This document shows, piece by piece, positions 46,080 through 56,903 of a DNA stretch of 64,000 nt. The notes under the pieces were generated by a model, which searched no databases, had not been told where the DNA came from, and saw only the letters and a list, made by a program, of their open reading frames with translations. Position 1 is the first letter of the stretch; every line of letters begins with the position of its first letter. Position numbers and translations under genes: made by a program. Origin of the DNA: Demequina muriae (GTDB lineage Bacteria; Actinomycetota; Actinomycetes; Actinomycetales; Demequinaceae); NCBI RefSeq assembly GCF_030418295.1, contig NZ_JAUHQA010000001.1:682001-746000 (forward strand), in the 5' to 3' direction.

Positions 46080-46880
46080 ATGACTGATGCATCCACGCGA
46101 GCCTCCGAGGCCGCCGAGTCCCTGCGCGCCGCGACCGGCGTCGACCACTTCGACATCGCCCTGATCCTGGGTTCCGGATGGGGCGGCGCCGCCGACCTGA
46201 TCGGGGAAGAGGTCGCCTCCGTTCCCGCTGCGGATCTCCCCGGATTCGACGCCCACGCCGTCGCGGGCCACTCCGCGGAGATGCGCGCCCTGCGCACGGA
46301 GGACGGCCGTCACGTGCTGGTGCTCGGCGCCCGTCAGCACTACTACCAGGTGCGCGACGCGGGCAAGGTGGCGCACGCGGTCCGCATGGCCGCGGCCGCC
46401 GGCTGCACGCAGCTTGTCATCACCAACGGCTGCGGCTCGACCCGGCCCGAGGTCGGACCGGGCTCCGTGGTGCTCATGGCGGACCACATCAACGCGACCG
46501 GCGCCACGCCCCTCGAGGGCGCCACCTTCGTCGATATGACACAGACGTACTCGCCGCGACTGCGCGACCTCGCACTGGCGATCGACCCCGAGCTGCCCAG
46601 CGGCGTCTACATTCAGTTCTCGGGCCCGCAGTACGAGACCCCGGCGGAGGTGCGCATGGCGACCACGCTGGGCGCCGACCTGGTGGGGATGTCGACAGCG
46701 CTCGAGGCCATCGCCGCACGCGAGGCCGGTCTCGAGATCCTCGGACTCTCGCTCGTCACCAACCTCGCCGCGGGCATCGGCGGCGAGAACCTGAATCATC
46801 AGGAGGTGCTGGACGTGGGGTCCTCGTCGGGACCGCGCATCTCGCGCCTGCTGGCCGACATCGTGGAGGGCATGCGATGA
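46080..46880 (+). CDS. punA: Purine-nucleoside phosphorylase
   Basis: 266 aa trimeric-type PNP. Cleaves purine (deoxy)ribonucleosides to base and (deoxy)ribose-1-phosphate. Seen: ALILGSGWGG, the phosphate site AGHSAEM, GARQHYYQ, VITNGCGS, QFSGPQYETPAEVRM, and VGMSTALEAIAAREAGLEILGLSLVTNLAAG. ATG sits 6 nt after TAGTCT (46068-46073), indicating a leaderless mRNA. Overlaps pmm by ATGA. Confidence 0.94.
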   Translation: MTDASTRASEAAESLRAATGVDHFDIALILGSGWGGAADLIGEEVASVPAADLPGFDAHAVAGHSAEMRALRTEDGRHVLVLGARQHYYQVRDAGKVAHAVRMAAAAGCTQLVITNGCGSTRPEVGPGSVVLMADHINATGATPLEGATFVDMTQTYSPRLRDLALAIDPELPSGVYIQFSGPQYETPAEVRMATTLGADLVGMSTALEAIAAREAGLEILGLSLVTNLAAGIGGENLNHQEVLDVGSSSGPRISRLLADIVEGMR

Positions 46881-48595
46881 CCGACCTGGTCGACCTCGCC
46901 GAGGCCTGGATCGCCGACGATCCCGACGCCACCGCACGCGCCGAGCTGGAAGCCGTCGTGGCCGCGCATCGGGCGGGCGACGCTGAGGCGAGCGCCGACC
47001 TCGCTGACCGCTTCCGCGGCCCCCTGGAGTTCGGCACCGCTGGCCTTCGCGGCCGCATCGGGGCCGGACCGAACCGCATGAACCGCGCCGTCGTGATCCG
47101 CGCCGCCGCCGGCCTCGCCCGGTACCTGACCGATGCGCTGGTGGAGATCGGCATCGAGGGCCCGGCCCGCGTGGTGATCGGCTACGACGCCCGCCACGGG
47201 TCGCGCCAGTTCGCCGTCGACACCGCCGCGGTCATGACCGGAGCCGGTCACGAGGCGATGCTGCTGCCCCGGACCCTGCCCACGCCCGTGCTCGCGTACG
47301 CCACGCGCGCCCTCGACGCCGATGCCGGGGTCATGGTGACGGCATCCCACAACCCGCCGCAGGACAATGGCTACAAGGTCTACCTGGGCGGCCGCGCCGT
47401 CACGGGCGACGGCCAGGGCGCGCAGATCGTGCCGCCCTTCGATGCGGAGATCGCCACCCGCATCGCTGCCGTCGAGTCCGTCGCATCGGTGCCGCGGGCC
47501 GAGGCCGGATGGACGACCCTGGGCGACGACGTCGTCGCTGACTACGTGGCGGCGGCTGCCGCCGTCGCTGGCGCTCCCGACGATGCGGATGCCTCAGCAC
47601 GCGCCGCCATCCGCATCGTTCTCACGCCGCTCCACGGAGTCGGCGGGGACACCGTCGAGGCCACGCTGCGCGCCGCGGGCTTCACGGACCTCCACACGGT
47701 GGCCGAGCAGGCGGAGCCCGACCCCGACTTCCCCACCGTCGACTTCCCCAACCCCGAGGAGCCCGGAGCGATCGATCTGTCGCTCGCGCTCGCGGAGAAG
47801 CTGAACGCCGACGTGGTCATCGCGAACGACCCCGACGCTGACCGCGCGGCCGTCGCCACCGTCATCGACGGTCAGTGGCGAATGCTTCATGGCGACGTGG
47901 TCGGCTCGCTCCTGGGAGAGCGGGTGGCGCAGCGCGTGGAGCGTGACGGCGGCTCGACGACGGCGGTGCTCGCCAACTCGATCGTGTCCTCTCAGCAGCT
48001 CGCCCGGATCGCCGAGCGGCACGGCCTCGCGCACGCGAACACCCTCACGGGGTTCAAGTGGATCGCCCGCGAGCCAGGGCTGGTCTATGGCTACGAAGAG
48101 GCCCTGGGCTACTGCGTGGCGCCGGATCTGGTGTGCGACAAGGACGGCCTCACTGCGGCGGTCATGGTCGCGGACCTGGTCGCCGAGCTCAAGTCCGAGG
48201 GCCGCACGCTGGCCGACGCCATCGACGACCTCGCCCGTGCGCACGGCGTCTACCTGACTCGTCAGGTCTCGGCGCGGTTCGCCGACGTCGCCGAGATCCC
48301 TGCGCTGATGACCCGTCTGCTCGCGGACCCGCCGGCGTCACTCGGGGGGTCCCCCGTGACCTCGACGGACGACATGAACGATGGCTTCCGGGGCCTGCTC
48401 CCCACCAACGGGCTGCACCTGTCCACGGAGTCCGGGGCGCGAGTCATCATTCGCCCGTCGGGCACGGAGCCCAAGGTCAAGGCATACCTGGAGGTCGTCG
48501 CCCCGGTGGACGGAGACGTGGACTCGGCCCGCGCATCGGCCGAACGGGCGATGCAGAGCCTCGAGGCGGACGTTCGAGAGGCCCTCGGCGTCTGA
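46877..48595 (+). CDS. Phosphohexomutase / phosphopentomutase-like (PMM/PGM superfamily)
   Basis: 572 aa alpha-D-phosphohexomutase. Phosphoserine loop VMVTASHNPPQDNGYK, metal-binding DPDADRAAV, sugar loop GYEEALGYCVAPDLVCDKDG and phosphate loop RPSGTEPKVKAYLEV. Long PGM2/PmmB-type enzymes convert ribose- or deoxyribose-1-phosphate or glucose-1-phosphate. The 4-bp overlap with punA favours a pentose-phosphate role linking to DeoC, although annotation as phosphomannomutase is common. Confidence 0.9.
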   Translation: MTDLVDLAEAWIADDPDATARAELEAVVAAHRAGDAEASADLADRFRGPLEFGTAGLRGRIGAGPNRMNRAVVIRAAAGLARYLTDALVEIGIEGPARVVIGYDARHGSRQFAVDTAAVMTGAGHEAMLLPRTLPTPVLAYATRALDADAGVMVTASHNPPQDNGYKVYLGGRAVTGDGQGAQIVPPFDAEIATRIAAVESVASVPRAEAGWTTLGDDVVADYVAAAAAVAGAPDDADASARAAIRIVLTPLHGVGGDTVEATLRAAGFTDLHTVAEQAEPDPDFPTVDFPNPEEPGAIDLSLALAEKLNADVVIANDPDADRAAVATVIDGQWRMLHGDVVGSLLGERVAQRVERDGGSTTAVLANSIVSSQQLARIAERHGLAHANTLTGFKWIAREPGLVYGYEEALGYCVAPDLVCDKDGLTAAVMVADLVAELKSEGRTLADAIDDLARAHGVYLTRQVSARFADVAEIPALMTRLLADPPASLGGSPVTSTDDMNDGFRGLLPTNGLHLSTESGARVIIRPSGTEPKVKAYLEVVAPVDGDVDSARASAERAMQSLEADVREALGV

Positions 48596-48604
48596 CCCCA
48601 CCCC

Positions 48605-48667
48605 CTGTCCGGCACTCACTGTCGCCTACGACACGTAGAGGCCTCCTGTCCGGCACTCACTGTCGGA

Positions 48668-48671
<4 letters not shown>
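48605..48671 (+). repeat. Paired 41-bp-period repeat, left of the uvrA paralogue
   Basis: CTGTCCGGCACTCACTGTCG at 48605-48624 and again, identical, at 48646-48665; the first copy continues CCTACG. The start-to-start distance is 41 bp. The pair fills the 72-bp gap between the convergent pmm and uvrA-like genes. CTACG-ACA-CGTAG (48626-48638) could form a small hairpin between the cores. Confidence 0.85.
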
Positions 48672-51031
<2,360 letters not shown>

Positions 51032-51086
51032 GGAGCTCCTCCCCAGGGCGCGGCTGGCGCCGCGAATCGATTGTGCCACCCGATCC

Positions 51087-51153
51087 CCGTCCGGCACTGG
51101 TGGACGCCTACGCGCGCTCGCGGCACGCTGTCCGGCACTCACTGTCGCCTACG
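51087..51153 (+). repeat. Paired 41-bp-period repeat, right of the uvrA paralogue
   Basis: A diverged core CCGTCCGGCACTGGTGGACG (starting 51087) is followed exactly 41 bp later by CTGTCCGGCACTCACTGTCG (51128-51147) plus CCTACG. The second core is identical to the left-side copies. The pair has the same orientation as the pair at 48605, on the other side of the uvrA-like gene. Confidence 0.85.
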
Positions 51154-51189
51154 GGCGGCCGATGCGCGTGCCAGGCACGGAGGGAGTGC

Positions 51190-51597
51190 TCAGTTCCGCT
51201 GCTGGATACGGACCATCGCGCCGGCCGGGTCCCGGAACGCGCAGTCGCGCACGCCGTACGGCTGATCGGCAGGCTCCTGCACCACGTCGGCGCCGGTGGC
51301 CTCGACGGCCGCGAACACGGCGTCGACGTCGGGCGTCGCGAGGACGATCGCGGCGTAGGCGCCCTTGGCCATCAGCTCGGCGATGGTCTGGCGCTCATGG
51401 TCGGTGATGCCCGGATCGACTGCAGGGGGCGTGAGGACGATCGTGGTGCCACCCGCGGGCGGCCCCACGGTGATCCAGCGCATGGTGCCGGAACCGACGT
51501 CGTTGGTGACCTCGAATCCCAGCGCATCGCGATAGAACGCCAGCGAGGCCTCGGGGTCGGTGTGGGGAATGAATGCGTGCTGTATCGAGAGGTCCAT
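51190..51597 (-). CDS. VOC/glyoxalase-like protein
   Basis: 135 aa. Two VOC half-modules: IQHAFIPHTDPEASLAFYRDALGFEV and VFAAVEATGADVVQEPADQPYGVRDCAFRDPAGAMVRI. Members bind metals and act on small electrophiles or sequester antibiotics. ATG at 51597 is 7 nt after TAGTTT (51605-51610 on the minus strand), whose first three bases are the stop codon of the upstream araC gene; it may be both cotranscribed and separately started as a leaderless mRNA. Confidence 0.85.
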   Translation of the reverse strand: MDLSIQHAFIPHTDPEASLAFYRDALGFEVTNDVGSGTMRWITVGPPAGGTTIVLTPPAVDPGITDHERQTIAELMAKGAYAAIVLATPDVDAVFAAVEATGADVVQEPADQPYGVRDCAFRDPAGAMVRIQQRN

Positions 51598-51607
51598 GCC
51601 GCTCAAA

Positions 51608-52063
51608 CTACGCCGGGAGCGCGGTCGCCGCTTCTCGATTCCTGACCGGTCGGGCGGCGTGCTTGATGACGCACGTCGGGAGGTCGACGGGCGAGTCCGC
51701 GGCGCGCGCCCGGTAGTCGCTCGGTGAGATCCCCACGAGCTCCGAGAACCGGGTCGAGAACGTCCCGAGCGACGAGAACCCCACGGCGAAGCACGCGTCG
51801 GTCACCGTGACGTCGCCGCGCCGCAGCAGCGCCATGGCCCGCTCGACTCGCCTGGTCATGAGATACGAGTACGGGCTCTCGCCGAAGGCGGCCTTGAAGC
51901 GCCGGCTGAGCGTGCCCGCGGACACGTGGGCGCCGCGTGCGAGCGCCTCGACGTCGAGCGGCTGCGCATGCTCACGGTCGATGCGGTCGCGCACACGGCG
52001 CAGGCGCGCGAGCTCGTCGAGCCGGGCGGCGGGGTCGCGCGGGAGGGCCGATGCGGTCGTCAC
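51608..52063 (-). CDS. AraC family transcriptional regulator (DNA-binding domain only)
   Basis: 151 aa. Only the double helix-turn-helix is present: VEALARGAHVSAGTLSRRFKAAFGESPYSYLMTRRV and VTDACFAVGFSSLGTFSTRFSELVGISPSDYRAR, then a 30-residue tail. No ligand-binding domain, so it resembles MarA/SoxS-size regulators or a partner-sensing type. It starts at GTG 52063 and precedes the VOC gene by 10 bp; the VOC gene is its likely target. Confidence 0.88.
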   Translation of the reverse strand: MTTASALPRDPAARLDELARLRRVRDRIDREHAQPLDVEALARGAHVSAGTLSRRFKAAFGESPYSYLMTRRVERAMALLRRGDVTVTDACFAVGFSSLGTFSTRFSELVGISPSDYRARAADSPVDLPTCVIKHAARPVRNREAATALPA

Positions 52064-52196
52064 CCGGTCATCGTCTCACCTGGGTCGCGTCGCCGACACT
52101 GAGCGTCCGCCGGGATTCGCTGGCGCGCCAGAACCGACGCTCAAGGCCCACTGGGACGCTTAGGCGGGAGAAGGGTGCGGGGCGGAGGACCTGGGG

Positions 52197-52895
52197 TCAG
52201 TAGCCGGCGGGCTCCGGCGCCGTGGCCGGCACCGAGTCGCCGTCGAGGCCGTCCAGCACCGCACGCGTGCCCGACAGGCCCAAGCGGGTGGCGCCGGCGT
52301 CGATCATCGCGAGCGCCGCCTCGGCCGTCCGGACGCCGCCAGAGGCCTTGACCCCCAGGCGTCCGCCCACGGTCTCAGCCATCAGCCGCACCGCCTCGAC
52401 CGAGGCGCCACCGGCGGGGTGGAAGCCGGTCGAGGTCTTGACGAAGTCGGCGCCCGCGGCCTCCGAGGCGCGGCACGCTCCCACGATCGCCTCGTCCGAC
52501 AGCGCGGCGGATTCGATGATGACCTTGAGAATCTTGCCCTCGGGGACCGCGCCGCGCACGGCAGCCACGTCGGCCTCCACGTCGTCGAACCGGCCCTCGT
52601 TCGCGGCGGCGATGTCGATCACCATGTCGACCTCGTCGGCGCCCTGAGCGATGCTCAGCGCGGCCTCGGCGGCCTTGACGGACGAGTGGTGCTTGCCCGA
52701 CGGGAAGCCGCACACGACTGCGACGGCGAGACCCTCGGGCACGTCGACCGGGAGCATCGACGGGGACACGCACACGGAGAAGACGCCCAGATCGGCACCC
52801 TCGGCGATGAGCGCCTTGACGTCGGCCGGCGTGGCCTCCGGCTTCAGCAGGGTGTGGTCGACGTAGCGGGCGAGTTCGTCGCGGGAAAGGGCCAT
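52197..52895 (-). CDS. deoC: Deoxyribose-phosphate aldolase
   Basis: 232 aa. Cleaves 2-deoxyribose-5-phosphate to glyceraldehyde-3-phosphate and acetaldehyde. Schiff-base lysine in [14 protein letters not shown], second lysine in [10 protein letters not shown], and [10 protein letters not shown] at the N-terminus. ATG at 52895 follows TTGGAGGAA; the open frame upstream overlaps the sugE promoter and is not coding. It completes the route from deoA/punA via the mutase. Confidence 0.95.
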   Translation of the reverse strand: MALSRDELARYVDHTLLKPEATPADVKALIAEGADLGVFSVCVSPSMLPVDVPEGLAVAVVCGFPSGKHHSSVKAAEAALSIAQGADEVDMVIDIAAANEGRFDDVEADVAAVRGAVPEGKILKVIIESAALSDEAIVGACRASEAAGADFVKTSTGFHPAGGASVEAVRLMAETVGGRLGVKASGGVRTAEAALAMIDAGATRLGLSGTRAVLDGLDGDSVPATAPEPAGY

Positions 52896-52949
52896 GGGGT
52901 TCCTCCAAGGGGTGGTCTGGGCTGCCTCCAGCCTACGCGGGCGTGCGAG

Positions 52950-52978
52950 TTGCCACCCGCGCAGGCGCGTGCGATCCT
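52950..52978 (+). promoter_or_regulatory. sugE promoter
   Basis: TTGCCA (52950-52955), 17 bp, and GATCCT (52973-52978) with an extended -10 TGC. It places the transcript start near 52985, just before the riboswitch. Confidence 0.6.
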
Positions 52979-53003
52979 CGTGAGTCAGAGCCGGATCCCG
53001 GCT

Positions 53004-53052
53004 CCCGGACGAGGTGACGTACCCGGAGCGCGACAAGACGTCTCACTGGGAG
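53004..53052 (+). ncRNA. Guanidine-III (ykkC-III) riboswitch
   Basis: Conserved order of the class: CCGGACGAGG (53005-53014), GTACCCGG (53019-53026) and CGACAAGACG (53031-53040). CCGG (53005-53008) pairs with CCGG (53023-53026). GACGT (53016-53020) pairs with ACGTC (53038-53042) to close the pseudoknot. The ribosome binding site GGGAG (53048-53052) directly follows, so guanidinium binding probably frees it and turns on translation of the exporter. Recognised by sequence and context. Confidence 0.85.
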
Positions 53053-53058
53053 CACCTC

Positions 53059-53373
53059 ATGGCATGGTTCGTCCTCATCATCTCCGGAATGCTCGAGGCC
53101 GTGTGGGCCACCGCGCTCAGCCGCAGCGAAGGGTTCACGCGCCTGTGGCCGTCCGTGATCTTTGGGGTCGCGCTGATCCTCAGCATGGGAGGGCTCGCGT
53201 ATGCGCTGCGCAGCCTGCCGGTCGGCACCGCATACGCGATCTGGGTCGGCATCGGCGCAGCGCTGACCGTCATCTACGCGATGGCCACCGGCGCGGAGAC
53301 CTTCTCGGTGGTCAAGGTGCTGCTGATCCTCGGGATCGTTGCTTGCGTCGTGGGCCTCAAGCTCGCTCACTGA
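53059..53373 (+). CDS. sugE: Guanidinium exporter (SMR family, Gdx/SugE)
   Basis: 104 aa, four membrane segments; works as an antiparallel dimer exchanging guanidinium for protons. Catalytic Glu13 in IISGMLEAVWATALSRSEGFTRL and the family stretch LPVGTAYAIWVGIGAALTVIYAM. ATG at 53059 is 6 nt after GGGAG; a GTG at 53014 lies inside the riboswitch and is rejected. Confidence 0.95.
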   Translation: MAWFVLIISGMLEAVWATALSRSEGFTRLWPSVIFGVALILSMGGLAYALRSLPVGTAYAIWVGIGAALTVIYAMATGAETFSVVKVLLILGIVACVVGLKLAH

Positions 53374-53375
53374 CG

Positions 53376-53442
53376 CCTAGACGGCAGTGAGCGCCGGACA
53401 GCGGCTGTCCAGGTGCCAGAGGGGTCAACCAGAGCCGGACAG
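53376..53442 (-). repeat. Paired 41-bp-period repeat between sugE and add
   Basis: On the minus strand a diverged core CTGTCCGGCTCTGGTTGACC starts at 53442. CTGTCCGGCGCTCACTGCCG starts 41 bp later at 53401. The order (diverged core, then near-consensus core) equals the pair at 51087. It fills the convergent gap to within 2 bp of both stop codons. GGACAG-CGG-CTGTCC (53396-53410) may form a terminator hairpin. Confidence 0.8.
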
Positions 53443-53444
53443 GG

Positions 53445-54512
53445 TCAGAGGTCGACGCCGTAGCCCTCGAGGATCAGCTCGGCGAGGTCGCCGCGCGCCT
53501 CGTACGGCAGGAACGCGCCCCATGCGGCGGACAGCGTCGCCTCGAGCAGGTCCTCCTTGGTCCAGCCGGCCTCCACCAGCGCACCGAACTCGCCGGACAT
53601 GGACACGCCGGAGACGAGCCTGTTGTCCGTGTTGACCGTGACGGCGAAGCCGAGGTCGCGAAGGTCGTGGATCGGGTGGTCCTCGATCGACGTCGCCGCC
53701 GCCGTGTGAAGGTTCGACGTGGGGCACAGCTCGAGCGGAATCTGCTGATCGAGTGCGTGCCGCGCGATGAGGCCCAGGACCGGCTCTTCGGTGCCGAAGC
53801 CCTCGATGTCCTCGTGGATGCGGGCACCGTGCCCGATGCGGCGCGCACCCTGGAACAGGGCCTCGCCCACCGAGTCGGCCCCGTCGGCCTCGCCCGCGTG
53901 AATGGTGACGGGCAGGTGGGCTGCTCGCGCAGCGGTGAAGGCGGCGGCGTGGTTCGAGGCCGGGAAGCCCAGCTCGGGACCCGCGATGTCGAATCCCACG
54001 CAGCACCGGTCGCGGTTGACGATCGCCAGTGCGGCGATCTCCTCGGACCTGTCCAGGTGACGCATCGCGTCCAGCAGCGCCCCGGCGCGGATCACACGGC
54101 CGGCCTCGGCCGCCTCGCCGATGCCCTCCTGAATCCCTGCCTGAACGGCCTCCACGACCTGCTGAAGGCCCAGCCCACCCGCGACGTGCTGCTCGGGGGC
54201 GTAGCGAAGCTCGGCGTAGATCACGCCGTCCTCAGCGAGGTCCACCACGGCCTCGCGAGCGACGCGGCGCAGGTTGTCTTCCGTCTGCATGACGGCGGTG
54301 GTGTGCGCGAAGGCCTCGAGGTAGCGCACCAGGTCGCCCGAGTTCGCGTTGTTGACGAAGATCCGGGCGAGCTCGTCGGGGTCGGTCGAGGGCAGCTCAT
54401 GGCCGATCTCGGCGGCCAGCTCGATCAGCGTCGAGGGTCGCAGTCCTCCGTCGAGGTGATCGTGGAGAAGGACCTTGGGCAGGGAGACGATGTCGTCGTG
54501 GGTGAGGCTCAT
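53445..54512 (-). CDS. add: Adenosine deaminase
   Basis: 355 aa zinc amidohydrolase converting (deoxy)adenosine to (deoxy)inosine. Zinc and catalytic motifs: LLHDHLDGGLRP, TIHAGEADGADS, RIGHGARI, LCPTSNLHT and VTVNTDNRLVSG. ATG at 54512 is 7 nt after TAGCCT (54520-54525 on the minus strand), a probable leaderless start independent of the upstream operon. Confidence 0.95.
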   Translation of the reverse strand: MSLTHDDIVSLPKVLLHDHLDGGLRPSTLIELAAEIGHELPSTDPDELARIFVNNANSGDLVRYLEAFAHTTAVMQTEDNLRRVAREAVVDLAEDGVIYAELRYAPEQHVAGGLGLQQVVEAVQAGIQEGIGEAAEAGRVIRAGALLDAMRHLDRSEEIAALAIVNRDRCCVGFDIAGPELGFPASNHAAAFTAARAAHLPVTIHAGEADGADSVGEALFQGARRIGHGARIHEDIEGFGTEEPVLGLIARHALDQQIPLELCPTSNLHTAAATSIEDHPIHDLRDLGFAVTVNTDNRLVSGVSMSGEFGALVEAGWTKEDLLEATLSAAWGAFLPYEARGDLAELILEGYGVDL

Positions 54513-54561
54513 GTCCCCCAGGCTAGCCGGGCACCGGTGACCTCGCCGACCGCAGTCGCAG

Positions 54562-55575
54562 TCAATGCCCCCGGCGCACCTGAGGCAGCACCAGCCAGCT
54601 CGCGCGCGTCCATTGCCCGTACGCGGGCTCCTTGGGCCCGGGGCCGAACAGCCGTGCCTCCGCGAGCGGCACGATGCGTCCGGAGCCGGGCTCATAGACC
54701 TGGAAACCGTGATCGGTGCGCCCGGTGAGCAGCACGACATGCCGCGGCACCACTGACGCCAGGCCCGCATCCGAGTCGCCGGACGTGTACAGCGGCACCG
54801 GGATCCCGTCTCGCAAGGCGGCCGATGCGTGCGCGACGGCGGCCGTCACGGCGCCGGCGTCGGAATCATCCAGCACGGCACCGCGAAATCTCACGCCCGC
54901 GAAGCGCGTCTCATCGTCGAGCCGCCACGGCGGCGTGCCCAGGGCGCGCGGCCACGGCGCGACCCACAGCCCTGTGCGGGTGGTCTGGTGATGCAGGACT
55001 CGCTGCAGGGCGTGCCAGCGCTCGTCAATGGTGCGCGCGCCGGGCCCGTCGAGCGTGACGGCGAGAACCTCGCGCGGGAGATAGTCCCCGAAGTGTCGAC
55101 CCGTCATGAGCCACGCGGCCACGAGCGGATCGCCCATCATCAGCATCATCGCCATCACGGCGGCGCCGCACGTGGTCTCGTCCACCTGGGTCGCGCGCAC
55201 TGCGCCGAACCGGACGTGACCGAGACCGGCACCCTGCGGCCGTCGAATGGCCTCCTGCGCGGTGCGGGGGAACGTGTCCCACGCGGCGGCGAATCCGGCC
55301 ACCGCGGTGATGGGAGCGCCTGCCGCCACGGCGCGCTCGATGATCGTCGAGTCGTCCCCCAGCGTCACGCGGGCCGTGTCCAGGGCCTTCGCATCGGCGG
55401 CCGATGCGCTGGCTCGCCGTCGCGCATACGCGCGCGCGAACACGGTGTCCGTGTCCGGACCACCGCGCTGGGCACGCCCGGCGGCGTGCGCCGCCGAGTA
55501 CGGCGTCGCCCAGCGTCCGCGCAGGCCGACAGTGGCCGCGAGGGACGCGGCCACCGACGTGGCTGTCCAGCCCAC
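54562..55575 (-). CDS. Uncharacterised protein with a C39/papain-like cysteine peptidase pattern
   Basis: 337 aa; no named family recognised. QVDETTCGAAVMAMMLMMGD gives Gln130 and Cys136, RHVVLLTGR gives His279, and YEPGSGRI gives Glu295-Pro296. Together these resemble the Gln-Cys-His-Asp/Asn layout of C39-type peptidases or papain-like transglutaminases. The first 130 residues are Ala/Arg-rich without homology, with no clear signal peptide. GTG at 55575 lies 3 bp after the deoA stop, so it is in the nucleoside operon. Product function unknown. Confidence 0.65.
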   Translation of the reverse strand: MGWTATSVAASLAATVGLRGRWATPYSAAHAAGRAQRGGPDTDTVFARAYARRRASASAADAKALDTARVTLGDDSTIIERAVAAGAPITAVAGFAAAWDTFPRTAQEAIRRPQGAGLGHVRFGAVRATQVDETTCGAAVMAMMLMMGDPLVAAWLMTGRHFGDYLPREVLAVTLDGPGARTIDERWHALQRVLHHQTTRTGLWVAPWPRALGTPPWRLDDETRFAGVRFRGAVLDDSDAGAVTAAVAHASAALRDGIPVPLYTSGDSDAGLASVVPRHVVLLTGRTDHGFQVYEPGSGRIVPLAEARLFGPGPKEPAYGQWTRASWLVLPQVRRGH

Positions 55576-55577
55576 GC

Positions 55578-56903
55578 TCAGGTGGCCGTGCCGATGCGGT
55601 CGAGCACGATGGTCCTGTCGAACCCGCCGTCTGAGTACTCGGTGCCGTCCGAGATCTCGACGGCTCCCGCGCCGTCGCAGGCCTCGGTGAGCGCCGCCAT
55701 GCCTCGCGGCATGCGTCCCTCGGTCTCGGTGTGCAGCGTCATGATGACGTCGCCCTTGGAGACCGTGTCTCCCAGGGTGCGGTGCAAGGTGACGCCGGCC
55801 GATGCCTGCACCGGGTCCTCCTTGCGGGCGCGCCCGGCGCCCAGGCGCCACGCGGCGACGCCCACACCGAGCGCGTCGAGGCGGGTGATGACGCCATCGG
55901 CCTCGGCACGCACCTCCTCGATGTGCGGCGCGGTCGGCATGACCGCGTCCGGGTCGCCTCCCTGCGCGGAGATCATCTGGCGCCACGCGTCCATCGCGCG
56001 ACCGTCCTTCAGCGCCTCGGCAGGATCGACTCCGGTGACGCCGGCGCCCGCGAGCATCTCGCGCGCCAGCGCGATCGTGAGCTCGACGACGTCGGCAGGC
56101 CCGCCGCCGGCAAGCACCTCGACCGATTCGGTCACTTCGAGGCCATTGCCGATCGTGAGGCCCAGCGGCGTCGACATGTCGGTGATCAGCGCGGAGGTGA
56201 AGACCCCCGCATCGGTCCCCAGCTCGACCATGGTGCGTGCGAGCTCGCGTGCCTGCTCGATGTCCTTCATGAAGGCGCCCGAGCCGACCTTGACGTCGAG
56301 CACCAGGGTGCCCGTGCCTTCGGCGATCTTCTTGGACATGATCGAGGTGGCGATCAGCGGAATCGCCTCGACGGTGCCGGTCACGTCGCGCAGTGCGTAC
56401 AGCTTCTTGTCGGCCGGCGCGAGTCCGGAGCCTGCGGCGCAGATCACGGCGCCGACGTCGCGCAGCTGACGGTGCATCTGCTCGTTGGAGAGCGAGGCCT
56501 GCCACCCGGGAATCGACTCGAGCTTGTCGAGGGTGCCTCCGGTGTGACCGAGCCCGCGGCCCGAGAGCTGCGGCACCGCGACGCCATACGCGGCCACCAG
56601 CGGGGCCAGCGGGAGGGTGATCTTGTCGCCCACGCCGCCGGTCGAGTGCTTGTCCGCGGTGGGCTTGCCCAGGTCGGAGAAGTCGAGCCGCTCGCCGGTG
56701 GCGATCATGGCGGCCGTCCAGCGCGCGATCTCCTCGCGGCTCATGCCACGCTGCAGGATCGCCATGGCCAGCGAGCTCATCTGCTCGTCGGCGACCACGC
56801 CCCGGGTGTAGGCGTCGACGACCCAGTCGATCTGGTCGTCGGTCAGGGTGCCTCCGTCGCGCTTGACGCGGATCACGTCGACGGCATCGTGTCGTTCAGT
56901 CAT
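55578..56903 (-). CDS. deoA: Thymidine phosphorylase
   Basis: 441 aa. Phosphorolysis of thymidine/deoxyuridine to base and deoxyribose-1-phosphate. Seen: DGGTLTDDQIDWVVDAYTRG, DKHSTGGVGDKITLPLAPL, SGRGLGHTGGTLDKLES, KVGSGAFMKDIEQA and a C-terminal biotinyl-like domain. The ATG overlaps the cdd stop (ATGA). Confidence 0.95.
   Translation of the reverse strand: MTERHDAVDVIRVKRDGGTLTDDQIDWVVDAYTRGVVADEQMSSLAMAILQRGMSREEIARWTAAMIATGERLDFSDLGKPTADKHSTGGVGDKITLPLAPLVAAYGVAVPQLSGRGLGHTGGTLDKLESIPGWQASLSNEQMHRQLRDVGAVICAAGSGLAPADKKLYALRDVTGTVEAIPLIATSIMSKKIAEGTGTLVLDVKVGSGAFMKDIEQARELARTMVELGTDAGVFTSALITDMSTPLGLTIGNGLEVTESVEVLAGGGPADVVELTIALAREMLAGAGVTGVDPAEALKDGRAMDAWRQMISAQGGDPDAVMPTAPHIEEVRAEADGVITRLDALGVGVAAWRLGAGRARKEDPVQASAGVTLHRTLGDTVSKGDVIMTLHTETEGRMPRGMAALTEACDGAGAVEISDGTEYSDGGFDRTIVLDRIGTAT

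Noticed and set aside
52101-52142. Member of the 41-bp repeat family between araC and deoC
   Set aside because: GAGCGTC/GACGCTC arms and the palindrome CTGGCGCGCCAG are present, but alignment to the repeat core is poor and no 41-bp pairing exists.
53014-53058. Upstream GTG start for sugE
   Set aside because: It lies within the riboswitch aptamer, and Gdx homology begins at the ATG at 53059.
55578-56505. A 647-codon frame extending the cysteine-peptidase-like gene back through deoA
   Set aside because: The upstream part is deoA in another frame; the GTG at 55575 just after the deoA stop is the sensible start.
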